NCBI GenBank assembly: GCA_025499625.1 | Contig: JAFMVD010000007.1 | Span: 1-64,000, forward strand | Direction: 5' to 3' | From: Carboxylicivirga fragile | GTDB taxonomy: Bacteria; Bacteroidota; Bacteroidia; Bacteroidales; Marinilabiliaceae | Length of the DNA: 64,000 bases | In this document: in pieces, positions 28,957-37,974 of the stretch | Layout of the letters: each line of letters opens with the position of its first letter | Position numbering within the stretch: position 1 is the stretch's first letter | Translations under genes and position numbers: made by a program | The notes under the pieces: generated by a model | What the model saw: the letters and a program-made list of their open reading frames with translations, nothing else | Told to the model about the DNA's origin: nothing | Databases searched by the model: none

Positions 28957-31900
28957 TTAAAATTTAACATTTACACCTAGCAAAAATGTGCGTGGTCGCG
29001 GATAAAAACCTAAATCCACACCAGATGACCCACCCTCTAAGCCATATCCTACTTCAGGATCCATTCCATCATACTTAGTAAATGTGAATACATTCTGACC
29101 AGTAGCATAGAGGCGAACTTGCTTAAATAAGCCACTTTGGATAATATTTGAAAAATCGTATCCTAAGGTTACATTGCTAATTCTAAGGAAGTCACCATCT
29201 TGAACGTATATATCAGAGAATTGCCAATTCACATTGGTTTCAGTTACTCTAGGTGTATGGTTTGATGTTCCTTCTCCATGCCAACGACCGAGAATAGCCT
29301 TTGTATAATTAGCATAACCGTTGGATTGGTTTCGGTAGGATTGAACAATCTGATTACCAGCAACACCATTCGCTAATACAGAGAAGTCAAAACCTTTATA
29401 ACTAAAACCTAAATTAAAACCATAAGTGTAATCCGGATTTGGATCACCTATCATACCTTTATCATCATCATCAATCACGCCATCGTCGTTGCGATCGATA
29501 TATATTAGGTCACCTGGTTTAGCATTTGGCTGAATAAGTGTACCATCGGTACTCTTGTGGTTAGCTACTTCTGCTTCGTTCTGAAAAACACCCCCTGTTG
29601 ACCATCCCCAGAAATAACCTACCGGCATGCCTGTTTCGGCTCTGCGATAAAATTCGCCAGCATTATCGTATAATTGATTAGTTAAGCCATGAACAATCCC
29701 ATCTTCTGTTGGCACATCTGTTACTTCATTTTTGTTTTTTGCAATATTTGCGCTTATAAAGTATTTAAAATCACCAATATTGTCATTCCAGTTTAATGCT
29801 AATTCTATACCTGTGTTTTTAACGGTACCTCCATTAAAGAATGGTGCATCGGCGCCATCGGTTGCATAACCCGGCTTCTCAAGTAGCCAATCTTTAGTTT
29901 GCTTATCGTACCAATCAAAATTTACACCTAAGCGAGCATCAATAAAACGAGCATCAAAACCAATATTTATCTGTTCTGAGGTTTCCCAAACAATATCAGG
30001 ATTACCCAATCGACTTGGGTAAGCCCCAACAGAATTACCTGATGCATCAAAATCGGCCGAACCAAAATAGTAATTAGATGTTCCAATGCTTATTGGCGCT
30101 AAATACTGCCAGGCTGCAATATTCTGGTTACCAACTTGTCCCCAACTTGCGCGAAGCTTAAAGAAATCCATCCAATCCTGTCCGGTAGCAAATTCCTCAT
30201 TGGTGAGAACCCAGCCTGCTGAAACTGACGGAAAATACCCCCAACGATTACCCTTAGCAAAACGAGAAGAACCATCTGCTCTAAATGTAGCATTCAACAT
30301 ATAACGTTCATCATAGTTATAACTCAGACGTCCAAAATATGACAAAAGCATAGACTCATCAAAAGGTGCTCCACCAAATGATAGTCTAGTTAAATCAGTA
30401 TTTGTTGTATTATCAATATAAGCATGATCAAGATCTGAAATCGTCAAATCAGAGTTACTAACACTAACCCATGATCCTTGATTCTGATATGCGGACATAC
30501 CAGCCATAGCCGTCATAGAATGCTTATCTATTGTCAAGTCATACGTGGCATAGTTATCCCATGTCAATGCCAGGCCTTTGTTCATCGTTTGGCTAGCCGA
30601 ATCGAATAAACGTTGGGAATAAATTGATAATTGATATTGCGGTGAATATGAACGTCCTTCTCCTGTATAAAAATCAACGCCTAAACGCGTTCTGAATTTC
30701 AAGCCTTTAACTGGATTAATTTCCAAATAAACATCACCAAACAGTTTTTGATTATTGTTACGGCTCTGATTATTTAATACCATTGATGCATAGGGGTTAC
30801 TTTCTCCATCAAACCAAGGCACCCATTCTTGACCCTGGTACATTACTCCAGCACCTGCCGTGTTATTTAAATAATCTCCATTATCATCATACATTGGTAA
30901 AAAAGGACTTGTATTAAAAGCACCCCTTAATGAATTATTATATTGGTTCCCTACAGAAATACCATTTTTATCAACATAGCTGAATGTTAAGTGCTGTCCA
31001 ACTTTTACTATATCATCAAACAGCTTATGTTCTGTATTAACCCTAAAAACATATCTATTGTAGTCCGAAACATCAGGACCACCCATTACTCCTTCTTGTC
31101 CTGTATATGACATGGACATGGAATAAACAGATACATCATTACCTCCGTTCAAGCCGAATGAATAGTTTTGAGTAACTGCATTGGGATAGATCATCTCATC
31201 AATCCAGTCGGTTCCTTCACCCATGGCTTCAATTTCATTTTGTGTAAAATGAGCACTCTTGCCTGAATTGATAGCGGCTTCATTCATTATAACAGCATAT
31301 TCTTTACTGTTCAACATACTGATTTGACGCGATGGATTCTGAACACCATAATAGGCATCAAAATTTACATTCATTTTACCTGCCTTACCTGTTTTGGTTG
31401 TTATTAAAACTACACCATTGGCAGCCTGTGAACCATAAATCGCAGCTGAAGCGGCATCTTTTAAAATATCTATACTTTCAATATCTGCATTATTCAAATA
31501 GGAAATATCACCTGTTTGCACTCCATCAACAACATATAAAGGACCAGAATTACCTATGGTTCCAACTCCGCGAATTCGCACATTCATACCTTCTCCTGGC
31601 TGACCTGATGTAGATGTTATTTGAACTCCGGCTGTTTGCCCTTGCAAGCCTTCCAGGGCACTGGTTGTACTTTGTTTAGCAATATCATCTCCACTAACCT
31701 GAACCGTTGCACCAGTTACCAATTTCTTTTGCTGAACTCCATATCCAACAACTACAACCTCATCGAACTCAGAAATATTCTCAATCAATCTGACATCAAT
31801 AATTGATTGATTCGAAATTACAATCTCTTGATTTTTAAACCCTATGAAGGAAAAGATAATAACATCTCCTTCCTGGACTGTAATTGAATAATTCCCATTA

Positions 31901-32121
31901 ACATCTGTGATACCTCCAGAAGTGGTTCCTTTAACCATCACGTTAGTTCCTGGTATTGGTTGATTATCATTAGCTGACACCACATTACCAGTAATGGTTC
32001 TTTTTTCTTGTGCATTTGTTACCATCGCAGTGAGTAACATAAAAGCAAGAACAGCTATGTACCTATAATTAATAGGTATTAATCCAGCTGAAATTGCATT
32101 CCGTGCTTTTTTCATAATCAT
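28957..32121 (-). CDS. SusC/RagA TonB-dependent transporter, xyloglucan locus
   Basis: About 1054 residues. I choose the ATG at 32121 (MIMKKARN; 32115 is equally possible) because the longer frame would start at about the -7 box 32161-32168. A signal peptide ends near TNAQ. A carboxypeptidase-regulatory-like domain (RTITGNVV to about residue 120) is followed by the plug with EFDEVVVVGYG and VRIRGVGTIGNSGPLYVVDG, then the 22-strand barrel ending in a hydrophobic strand with terminal Phe. It imports oligosaccharides across the outer membrane with the SusD lid, driven by TonB. First gene of the operon running to 10698. Confidence 0.95.
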   Translation of the reverse strand: MIMKKARNAISAGLIPINYRYIAVLAFMLLTAMVTNAQEKRTITGNVVSANDNQPIPGTNVMVKGTTSGGITDVNGNYSITVQEGDVIIFSFIGFKNQEIVISNQSIIDVRLIENISEFDEVVVVGYGVQQKKLVTGATVQVSGDDIAKQSTTSALEGLQGQTAGVQITSTSGQPGEGMNVRIRGVGTIGNSGPLYVVDGVQTGDISYLNNADIESIDILKDAASAAIYGSQAANGVVLITTKTGKAGKMNVNFDAYYGVQNPSRQISMLNSKEYAVIMNEAAINSGKSAHFTQNEIEAMGEGTDWIDEMIYPNAVTQNYSFGLNGGNDVSVYSMSMSYTGQEGVMGGPDVSDYNRYVFRVNTEHKLFDDIVKVGQHLTFSYVDKNGISVGNQYNNSLRGAFNTSPFLPMYDDNGDYLNNTAGAGVMYQGQEWVPWFDGESNPYASMVLNNQSRNNNQKLFGDVYLEINPVKGLKFRTRLGVDFYTGEGRSYSPQYQLSIYSQRLFDSASQTMNKGLALTWDNYATYDLTIDKHSMTAMAGMSAYQNQGSWVSVSNSDLTISDLDHAYIDNTTNTDLTRLSFGGAPFDESMLLSYFGRLSYNYDERYMLNATFRADGSSRFAKGNRWGYFPSVSAGWVLTNEEFATGQDWMDFFKLRASWGQVGNQNIAAWQYLAPISIGTSNYYFGSADFDASGNSVGAYPSRLGNPDIVWETSEQINIGFDARFIDARLGVNFDWYDKQTKDWLLEKPGYATDGADAPFFNGGTVKNTGIELALNWNDNIGDFKYFISANIAKNKNEVTDVPTEDGIVHGLTNQLYDNAGEFYRRAETGMPVGYFWGWSTGGVFQNEAEVANHKSTDGTLIQPNAKPGDLIYIDRNDDGVIDDDDKGMIGDPNPDYTYGFNLGFSYKGFDFSVLANGVAGNQIVQSYRNQSNGYANYTKAILGRWHGEGTSNHTPRVTETNVNWQFSDIYVQDGDFLRISNVTLGYDFSNIIQSGLFKQVRLYATGQNVFTFTKYDGMDPEVGYGLEGGSSGVDLGFYPRPRTFLLGVNVKF

Positions 32122-32160
32122 AAAATCAGATTTAAGTAAAACTCGATTATTTAATCTGCA

Positions 32161-32271
32161 CAAATCTATTAGTGAAGCCTCCGAGTGTCATTAACAATTG
32201 TTAACAGTGACTACAGGAATGATAACAGCACCCTCAATAATGATAACTAATCAAGCATCAAATGTTAACAA
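32161..32271 (-). promoter_or_regulatory. susC promoter with four phased direct repeats (candidate HTCS operator)
   Basis: The minus-strand -7 box TAGATTTG lies at 32161-32168, a full match to the Bacteroidota TAnnTTTG consensus. Upstream on the plus strand are ATTGTTAAC (32197), AATGATAAC (32218), AATGATAAC (32239) and AATGTTAAC (32261), spaced 21, 21 and 22 bp, that is two helical turns each. No good -33 box is visible, as expected for an activator-dependent promoter. Bases 32272-32393 show nothing further. Confidence 0.65.
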
Positions 32272-32393
32272 TAAACAGCATATCTATATAGTTATCTAGG
32301 CATTACACAGCTATTAACTATTTATTATTAGATTCTCATTTTAAATCCATAGTATAATGCTAGAATGATTATCTAATAGGTTTGATTTAATTA

Positions 32394-32427
32394 AAAAAGC
32401 CTGTACAACGTTTTGCACAGGCTTTTT
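32394..32427 (-). terminator. rho-independent terminator after araB
   Basis: An 11-bp stem (AAAAAGCCTGT with ACAGGCTTTTT, loop of 12) is followed by a T-rich tail on the minus strand. It lies 48 bp downstream of the araB stop and closes the arabinose operon; the A/T flanks mean it could also work in the other direction. Confidence 0.85.
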
Positions 32428-32474
32428 AATTCGGTAAAATAGTTTGAAGACCTCTACCGTTGATAATTTGATTC

Positions 32475-34211
32475 TTATATATTGTTATGCTCGGTAAAAA
32501 CTCCAAGTTTTAGGTACTTGTTATAAATAACAGTATAAGCATCTACATTTTTTGCTATTGGATGATATTCTTTCTCAAACCCCTTACCCATAGCCTTTTG
32601 CGCATCTTCCACTTTCTCATAAGCACCTGCTGCTGTGGCAGCAAACATAGCTGCTCCAAAGGCACAAGTTTGCTCAGTTGTAGCTACTTTTATTGGCATA
32701 TTTAATACATCTGCTAAGGTTTGCATCACAAAAGGTGATTTTTTAGCTACGCCTCCTAAGCCAATAATTCCATTAATTTCCACCCCTTCACGAGCAAATC
32801 GGTCAACAATGGCTTTTGAACCAAAGGCTGTTGCTTCAACCAAAGCGCGGAAAATACGAGGTGCTGTTGTACCCAGCTTTAAACCGGCAATAGAACCAGT
32901 TACTTCCTGACTGGCATCAGGCGTACGACGACCATTCATCCAGTCAACCGCAAGCACGGTTGATTCTTCCATCGGAATAGCCATTGCTTCTTCAGCTAGT
33001 TGAGGAATGATGGCATCCATTGTTTCGTCAATTAATTTGGCCTTTGTTGCAGCATCAACAATTTCTGATTTTGCTAGAATATTTTCGATAGGCCAGGCCA
33101 AAACCTTTTTAAACCACGCATAGATATCACCAAAAGCAGACTGACCAGCTTCTAAGCCAACATAACCTGGAACAACCGAACCATCAACCTGACCACAAAT
33201 ACCGGCAATTAACTTATCTCCGATTTGCTCATAAGGAGCAATCATGATATCGCAAGTTGATGTACCAATAGCGCGAGCCAATACATTAGGTGTTACTTCG
33301 CCACCAACTGCTCCCATATGACAATCGAAAGCGCCTACACCAACTTTTACATTGGTTGTTAAACCAAGGCGTTCTGCCCATTCTGTCGTCAGATTACCAA
33401 CAGCTACATCACTGGTGTAGGTATCTTTATACAATCGATCACGATAGCCGTCTAAAACAGGATCTAATGCACTCAAGAATTCTTGTGGCGGCAAGCCGCC
33501 CCAGCTCTCATGCCACATAGACTTATGACCCGCTGCACAACGGCTCCGAGGTACCTCCAATGGATTTTCTTTACCCGTTATAAGAGCTGGCATCCAATCG
33601 CAATGCTCTATCCATGAAAAGGAAGCGTTTCGTACGGCTTCATCTTCGCGTAAGACATGTAAAACCTTTGCCCATACCCATTCTGATGAATAAATACCAC
33701 CTTCGTATTTTGTAAAATCTTGCTTAAATACATTTGGCATGTGGAATGTTGGATGAATCCGCTGAATTGTTTCAGGTGTTCTTCCTTCACTCCAATTATG
33801 AGCCAGTTCGTTTATTTCTGCTGCTTCTTTTACAGCTGTATGGTCTTTCCACAATACAAACATAGCATTGGGATTCTCGGCAAATTCTGGCAATAAAGCA
33901 AGAGGTGTTCCTTGCTCATTGACCATAACGGGTGTACTTCCGGTCGTGTCAAAAGACATTCCAATTATATTTTCGGCAATCCCATCACCCGCTTTCGCTA
34001 AGGCATCTTTTACGATGTACTCCATCACTTCAATGTAATCCAAAGGATGTTGACGATACATGTCCTTAGCTGGTTCACAATACTTACCTTCTATCCAACG
34101 TGGATAATATTTTACCGATGATGCTAATTCCTCACCTGTTGCCACGTCCACAATTACCGAACGGGCTGAATCAGAACCGTAGTCTAATCCGATTACATAT
34201 TGTTTTTTCAT
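32475..34211 (-). CDS. araB: ribulokinase AraB
   Basis: The start chosen is MKKQYVIGLDYG at 34211; its ATG overlaps the TGA of the preceding ORF. About 578 residues. The FGGY-kinase fold shows the N-terminal phosphate loop (GLDYGSDSARS), FDTTGSTPVMV, and the C-terminal IIGLGGVAKKSPFVMQTLADVL. The early CEP/WIEGKY and the SRCAAGHKSMW segments are specific to ribulokinases rather than xylulokinases. It phosphorylates L-ribulose to L-ribulose 5-phosphate in the cytoplasm. It is the last gene of the operon that begins with araA, with a terminator just behind it. Confidence 0.95.
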   Translation of the reverse strand: MKKQYVIGLDYGSDSARSVIVDVATGEELASSVKYYPRWIEGKYCEPAKDMYRQHPLDYIEVMEYIVKDALAKAGDGIAENIIGMSFDTTGSTPVMVNEQGTPLALLPEFAENPNAMFVLWKDHTAVKEAAEINELAHNWSEGRTPETIQRIHPTFHMPNVFKQDFTKYEGGIYSSEWVWAKVLHVLREDEAVRNASFSWIEHCDWMPALITGKENPLEVPRSRCAAGHKSMWHESWGGLPPQEFLSALDPVLDGYRDRLYKDTYTSDVAVGNLTTEWAERLGLTTNVKVGVGAFDCHMGAVGGEVTPNVLARAIGTSTCDIMIAPYEQIGDKLIAGICGQVDGSVVPGYVGLEAGQSAFGDIYAWFKKVLAWPIENILAKSEIVDAATKAKLIDETMDAIIPQLAEEAMAIPMEESTVLAVDWMNGRRTPDASQEVTGSIAGLKLGTTAPRIFRALVEATAFGSKAIVDRFAREGVEINGIIGLGGVAKKSPFVMQTLADVLNMPIKVATTEQTCAFGAAMFAATAAGAYEKVEDAQKAMGKGFEKEYHPIAKNVDAYTVIYNKYLKLGVFTEHNNI

Positions 34212-34480
34212 TTGTTTTGATTTATTAAATTCATACACAAAGCATCGACTGTAATTCCTCGTGCTTGACATATTTCAACCTGATTAAATATCATAGTCCC
34301 TCCAGAACGCATATTTAAAACAGCTATTAGTCTTTTATTAGTCTTTTTATATGCTTTAATCAGAATTTTATTTGAGGGCTGCCCATTATACAGACAAATT
34401 CCTTTCTTACTATAAATAGTAACATACTCTATCATCTCTGAAGACTTTATCTGCTCCATCATCCTATCCTTTATCTCCAT
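34208..34480 (-). CDS. small protein of unknown function coupled to araB (90 aa)
   Basis: I do not recognise a family. The stop overlaps the araB start as ATGA, and a GAGG sequence sits about 6 bases before its own ATG (the minus strand reads GAGAGGTTGATATG). Both support real translation and coupling to araB. The product is basic, without signal or membrane segment: an N-terminal helix (EIKDRMMEQIKSS), beta strands IEYVTIYS and LIAVLNM, and two Cys near the end. It resembles the 75-residue ORF at 2737-2964. A regulatory or accessory role for AraB is only a guess. Confidence 0.6.
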   Translation of the reverse strand: MEIKDRMMEQIKSSEMIEYVTIYSKKGICLYNGQPSNKILIKAYKKTNKRLIAVLNMRSGGTMIFNQVEICQARGITVDALCMNLINQNK

Positions 34481-34501
34481 ATCAACCTCTCAATTAAAAC
34501 A

Positions 34502-35530
34502 CTAAAAATTCACCATGGCTTTAATCACGCCATTCTTGTATAGAGTAACATTTTCAAATGCTTCTGCTGCTTCACTATACGAGTAATTATGAGTAATCAT
34601 TTGCTCATAATATTTTGGATTGGCAGTAATCATTTCAATGGCCTCTTCAAATGAGTTATTCTGTCGACGAACATTCTGAACACATATTTCTTTTCGTCGC
34701 ATCAGGTCCATATTAAACTGTAAATGCTTGGTTTCAGGAATACCCACAAACATCAATTTACCACCAGGTTTGAGTATTCGTAAGGCCTGGTCTAGTGCCT
34801 CTTGTTTGCCACAACATTCATACACTACATCAAAGCCTACTTTATTCTTTTCCAATAACGATTCCTCGTCATCAGGGTAAGTACAGGACTGTGCCCCCAT
34901 TCTCAAGGCAAACTCTTGTCGGTATGGAAGTGGTTCAGTCATTATCACTTGTTCCTGACCAAATTCAAGGCAAGAAGCAAGAACACTTAAACCGATTGGC
35001 CCAGCGCCAAGAATAGCCGCTTTCGTATTAGCCTGTTTCATACCTGAAAGCTTGAATGCATATAGACCAATGGATAAGGGTTCGGCTAAAACTGCTAGTT
35101 GAGGCGTTAATTGCTCTGATACTTTTATACAACAGCTCTCTGGCATGATATAATATTCACTCATGCAGCCCTCTGCCTGACCAGGACATCCTAAAAAGCG
35201 CTGATTCAGGCAGGTGTGACGTCGGTCGTTTAAGCACTCTGAACACTCTCCACAGTAGATAGTTGGTTCAATAGCCACTTTGTCTCCAATTTGTAAGCTT
35301 GTGACTTCTGAACCTATTGCCACCACTTCACCTGCGGCTTCGTGACCAACACCCCATGGGTATTGAAGTACCTGCGAGCCAATACTGCCTTCATTATAGT
35401 AATGAATATCTGAACCACAAACGCCCACTGAGCGGATAGCTACTTTCACATCATGACTATTCAGCTTATTTGGTTCTTTGACATCAACCACATCAACCTG
35501 ACGAATACCTGTTATTCTTACAGCTTTCAT
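34502..35530 (-). CDS. zinc-dependent medium-chain alcohol (polyol) dehydrogenase
   Basis: A 342-residue medium-chain dehydrogenase. Catalytic-zinc ligands are seen in VGVCGSDIHYY and GHEAAGEV; four Cys of the structural zinc lie in CGECSECLNDRRHTC. The Rossmann motif is GAGPIGL, followed by a Glu at the end of the second strand (TEPLPYR), which favours NAD. The sequence is closest in feel to sorbitol/xylitol dehydrogenases and threonine dehydrogenase. Lying between araD and the small ORF-araB pair (6 bp from araD), it may link arabinitol, xylitol or another polyol to the pentose pathway. The substrate is not decidable by eye. Confidence 0.85.
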   Translation of the reverse strand: MKAVRITGIRQVDVVDVKEPNKLNSHDVKVAIRSVGVCGSDIHYYNEGSIGSQVLQYPWGVGHEAAGEVVAIGSEVTSLQIGDKVAIEPTIYCGECSECLNDRRHTCLNQRFLGCPGQAEGCMSEYYIMPESCCIKVSEQLTPQLAVLAEPLSIGLYAFKLSGMKQANTKAAILGAGPIGLSVLASCLEFGQEQVIMTEPLPYRQEFALRMGAQSCTYPDDEESLLEKNKVGFDVVYECCGKQEALDQALRILKPGGKLMFVGIPETKHLQFNMDLMRRKEICVQNVRRQNNSFEEAIEMITANPKYYEQMITHNYSYSEAAEAFENVTLYKNGVIKAMVNF

Positions 35531-35536
35531 AGTTAC

Positions 35537-36226
35537 CTATTTCCCTTGCCCGTAATAAGCATTTTTTCCATGCTTGCGGTTAAAATGCTTCTCAACTAAA
35601 TCAGCATTCATATCGGTTTGCGAATTTATCTGCTTGGCTACATACGCCATTTTTGCCACTTGCTCCAATACTACACTGTTATGAACGGCATCATGTGCAT
35701 CTTTACCCCAGGTAAAAGGGCCGTGGTTCTTCACTACTACACCCGGCACATGCATGGGGTTTCTTTCTTTGAATGATTCGACAATAACAGTACCCGTCTC
35801 TTTCTCATAGGCCGTTTCAATTTCGGCTTTGGTCATCGCTCGTGCACATGGTATATCGCCATAAAAATAGTCGGCATGCGTTGTGCCCAATACTGGCAAA
35901 TCTATGCCTGCTTGCGACCAAGCTGTGGCATAGGTGGAGTGCGTATGCACAACACCTCCTACCTCCGGAAAAGCTTTGTACAATTCCAGATGTGTTGGCG
36001 TATCGGATGAAGGACGCATATCGCCCTCCACCACATTACCTTCTAAATCCACCACAACCATATCAGATGCTTTCATCACATCATATTCCACACCACTGGG
36101 TTTAATCACCACTAATCCCTTTTCGCGGTCAATGGCACTTACGTTTCCCCATGTGAAAATCACTAGGTTATGCTTCACCAAATCAAGGTTGGCTTTAAAA
36201 ACTTCTTTTTTTAATTGTTCTAACAT
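35537..36226 (-). CDS. araD: L-ribulose-5-phosphate 4-epimerase AraD
   Basis: A 229-residue class II aldolase-fold enzyme of normal length. The motifs are [28 protein letters not shown], the metal-binding [10 protein letters not shown] and [13 protein letters not shown], and KNHGPFTWG. It converts L-ribulose 5-phosphate to D-xylulose 5-phosphate, the last step before the pentose phosphate pathway. It stands 12 bp from the symporter gene upstream and 6 bp from the dehydrogenase downstream. Confidence 0.96.
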   Translation of the reverse strand: MLEQLKKEVFKANLDLVKHNLVIFTWGNVSAIDREKGLVVIKPSGVEYDVMKASDMVVVDLEGNVVEGDMRPSSDTPTHLELYKAFPEVGGVVHTHSTYATAWSQAGIDLPVLGTTHADYFYGDIPCARAMTKAEIETAYEKETGTVIVESFKERNPMHVPGVVVKNHGPFTWGKDAHDAVHNSVVLEQVAKMAYVAKQINSQTDMNADLVEKHFNRKHGKNAYYGQGK

Positions 36227-36238
36227 CTTCTTATTGAT

Positions 36239-37918
36239 TTACCAGAAATAAATGTAGAATGCGGCTGTTAAGCCAAGAATTACAACTGTATGTATTACGT
36301 CCCAATGGTTCCAGCTAGAACGCGTGGCCGCAATTTGTTCTGGTGTTGATGTTCCAAATACCAAGCCTTGTATTTTTTCTTCAGAAGGAGCTTCCGTAAA
36401 GAAACTAACTATTACCACAACAAGTATACAGGCCAGTAACATCCATCCGCAGAAAAACAACCAATTAGTATCAAAAAATACCGTTTTAAATAAAGAATCT
36501 CCAGCCGTTTCAACAGTATTGTAATATACTTTAGCTCCAAGTCGAGTTATACCAATAATAAAACCCGACATTAATCCCCAGAATCCTCCTTTAGCAGATG
36601 CTCGTTTCCAGGCAATCCCCATTAAGAATGCAGCAGCAATACCAGGAGCTAATACCGATTGAACATCTTGTAAATATTCATACAATACATCTCCGATACT
36701 TCGCATTATTGGTATCCACAAAATACCTAAGGTTACGATAACTACCGTAGCTACCTGACCAATCTTTACTAATTTCTTCTCTGGGGTATCTGGCTTATAT
36801 CGTTTATAAAAATCAATTGTAAACAACATTGCCGAAGAGTTAAATAACGAAGCTAAAGAACTCATTAATGCTGCTAAAATACCGCAAACAACTAATCCCT
36901 TTACTCCTGCAGGAAGTAACTGCGCAACCAATGAAGGAAAGGCCGCATCTGCACTAGGTAGAACATATAATTCCCCATTCAACATCACATCTCCTTTAGC
37001 ACTCATTGCATAAGCAATCATACCAGGAATAAGAAATAAAAATACAGGTAGTAATTTTAAATATGCCCCAAAGATAGTTCCCCTACGAGCATGTTTTTCA
37101 TTTTTACCAGACAATACACGTTGTACAATAAACTGATCTGTACACCAATACCAGAAACCAATGACAGCTGAACCAATTAGTGCACCCAACCAAGGAAAAT
37201 CAGCATCTCTATTATCTCTGATTAAATTCACCATACTATCGCCATATTCATTAACTGATGTAGCACCTGTTATAGCTAGTACTTGTTCCCAGCCTCCTAC
37301 AGCTTTTAAACCAAGAACAACTATAATTAATGACCCTCCTAATAATATTGGTGTTTGTAGTACAGATGTATATAATACAGACTTCATTCCTCCGAAAATG
37401 GTATATACAGCTGTTAATAAAACTAATCCGATAGCAGAAATCCAAAAGAAATCAATCCCCCACATTTCCTCAATACCAAATACTTGTTGAAATACAAGTC
37501 CTCCAGCATATACAGTTACGGCTACTTTTGTTAACACATAACTTACTAAAGATATCAGCGACAATACAGTCCTTGACTCTTTATTATATCTACGTTCCAG
37601 GAATTCTGGCATAGTAAGTACCATACTTCTGGAATAAAAAGGAACAAAAACCCATCCCAGAATCAATATCATCCAACCTTGAATTTCCCAGTGGGCCATT
37701 GCCATACCACTCGAAGCTCCAGCACCTGCCAAACCTATCAAGTGTTCTGATCCAATATTGGAAGCAAAAATAGACGCTCCAATAGCAATCCAGGAAGCAT
37801 CACGGCCGCCTAGAAAATAATCTTCAGAGTTCGCATTCTTTTGGCTAACAACCCATAAAATTATGGCCACCAACAGAACGAAAAACACACCAATAACAAT
37901 CCAATCTAATGTTACCAT
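36239..37918 (-). CDS. sodium/solute symporter, probable L-arabinose transporter
   Basis: A 559-residue inner-membrane protein with about 14 hydrophobic segments, of the SSS (SGLT-like) family. The family marks are SEDYFLGGRDASWIAIGASIFASNIGSEHL near the N-terminus, GGMKSVLYTSVLQTPILLGG, and ALMSSLASLFNSSAMLFTIDFYKRY with sodium-site Ser residues. Sequences of this type in Bacteroides arabinose operons import arabinose with sodium. The position between araA and araD supports that. A hairpin in the 56-bp gap after araA may lower its transcription relative to araA. Confidence 0.9.
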   Translation of the reverse strand: MVTLDWIVIGVFFVLLVAIILWVVSQKNANSEDYFLGGRDASWIAIGASIFASNIGSEHLIGLAGAGASSGMAMAHWEIQGWMILILGWVFVPFYSRSMVLTMPEFLERRYNKESRTVLSLISLVSYVLTKVAVTVYAGGLVFQQVFGIEEMWGIDFFWISAIGLVLLTAVYTIFGGMKSVLYTSVLQTPILLGGSLIIVVLGLKAVGGWEQVLAITGATSVNEYGDSMVNLIRDNRDADFPWLGALIGSAVIGFWYWCTDQFIVQRVLSGKNEKHARRGTIFGAYLKLLPVFLFLIPGMIAYAMSAKGDVMLNGELYVLPSADAAFPSLVAQLLPAGVKGLVVCGILAALMSSLASLFNSSAMLFTIDFYKRYKPDTPEKKLVKIGQVATVVIVTLGILWIPIMRSIGDVLYEYLQDVQSVLAPGIAAAFLMGIAWKRASAKGGFWGLMSGFIIGITRLGAKVYYNTVETAGDSLFKTVFFDTNWLFFCGWMLLACILVVVIVSFFTEAPSEEKIQGLVFGTSTPEQIAATRSSWNHWDVIHTVVILGLTAAFYIYFW

Positions 37919-37932
37919 TTTATTAGTTTTAA

Positions 37933-37964
37933 AGAGAGTTGGCTTTTATCTAGAGCCAACCTCT
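37933..37964 (-). terminator. intercistronic hairpin between araA and symporter gene
   Basis: AGAG-A-GTTGGCT pairs with AGCCAACCTCT (loop of 9, one bulge). The following T-run on the minus strand is short, so it is a weak terminator or an RNA-stabilising element that would make araA mRNA more abundant than the distal genes. Confidence 0.5.
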
Positions 37965-37974
37965 TATTTAATGA

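Noticed and set aside
32191-32204. 14-bp perfect palindrome TTAACAATTGTTAA
   Set aside because: Its right half is the first of the four direct repeats; the other three repeats have no palindromic partner, so the direct-repeat reading is preferred.
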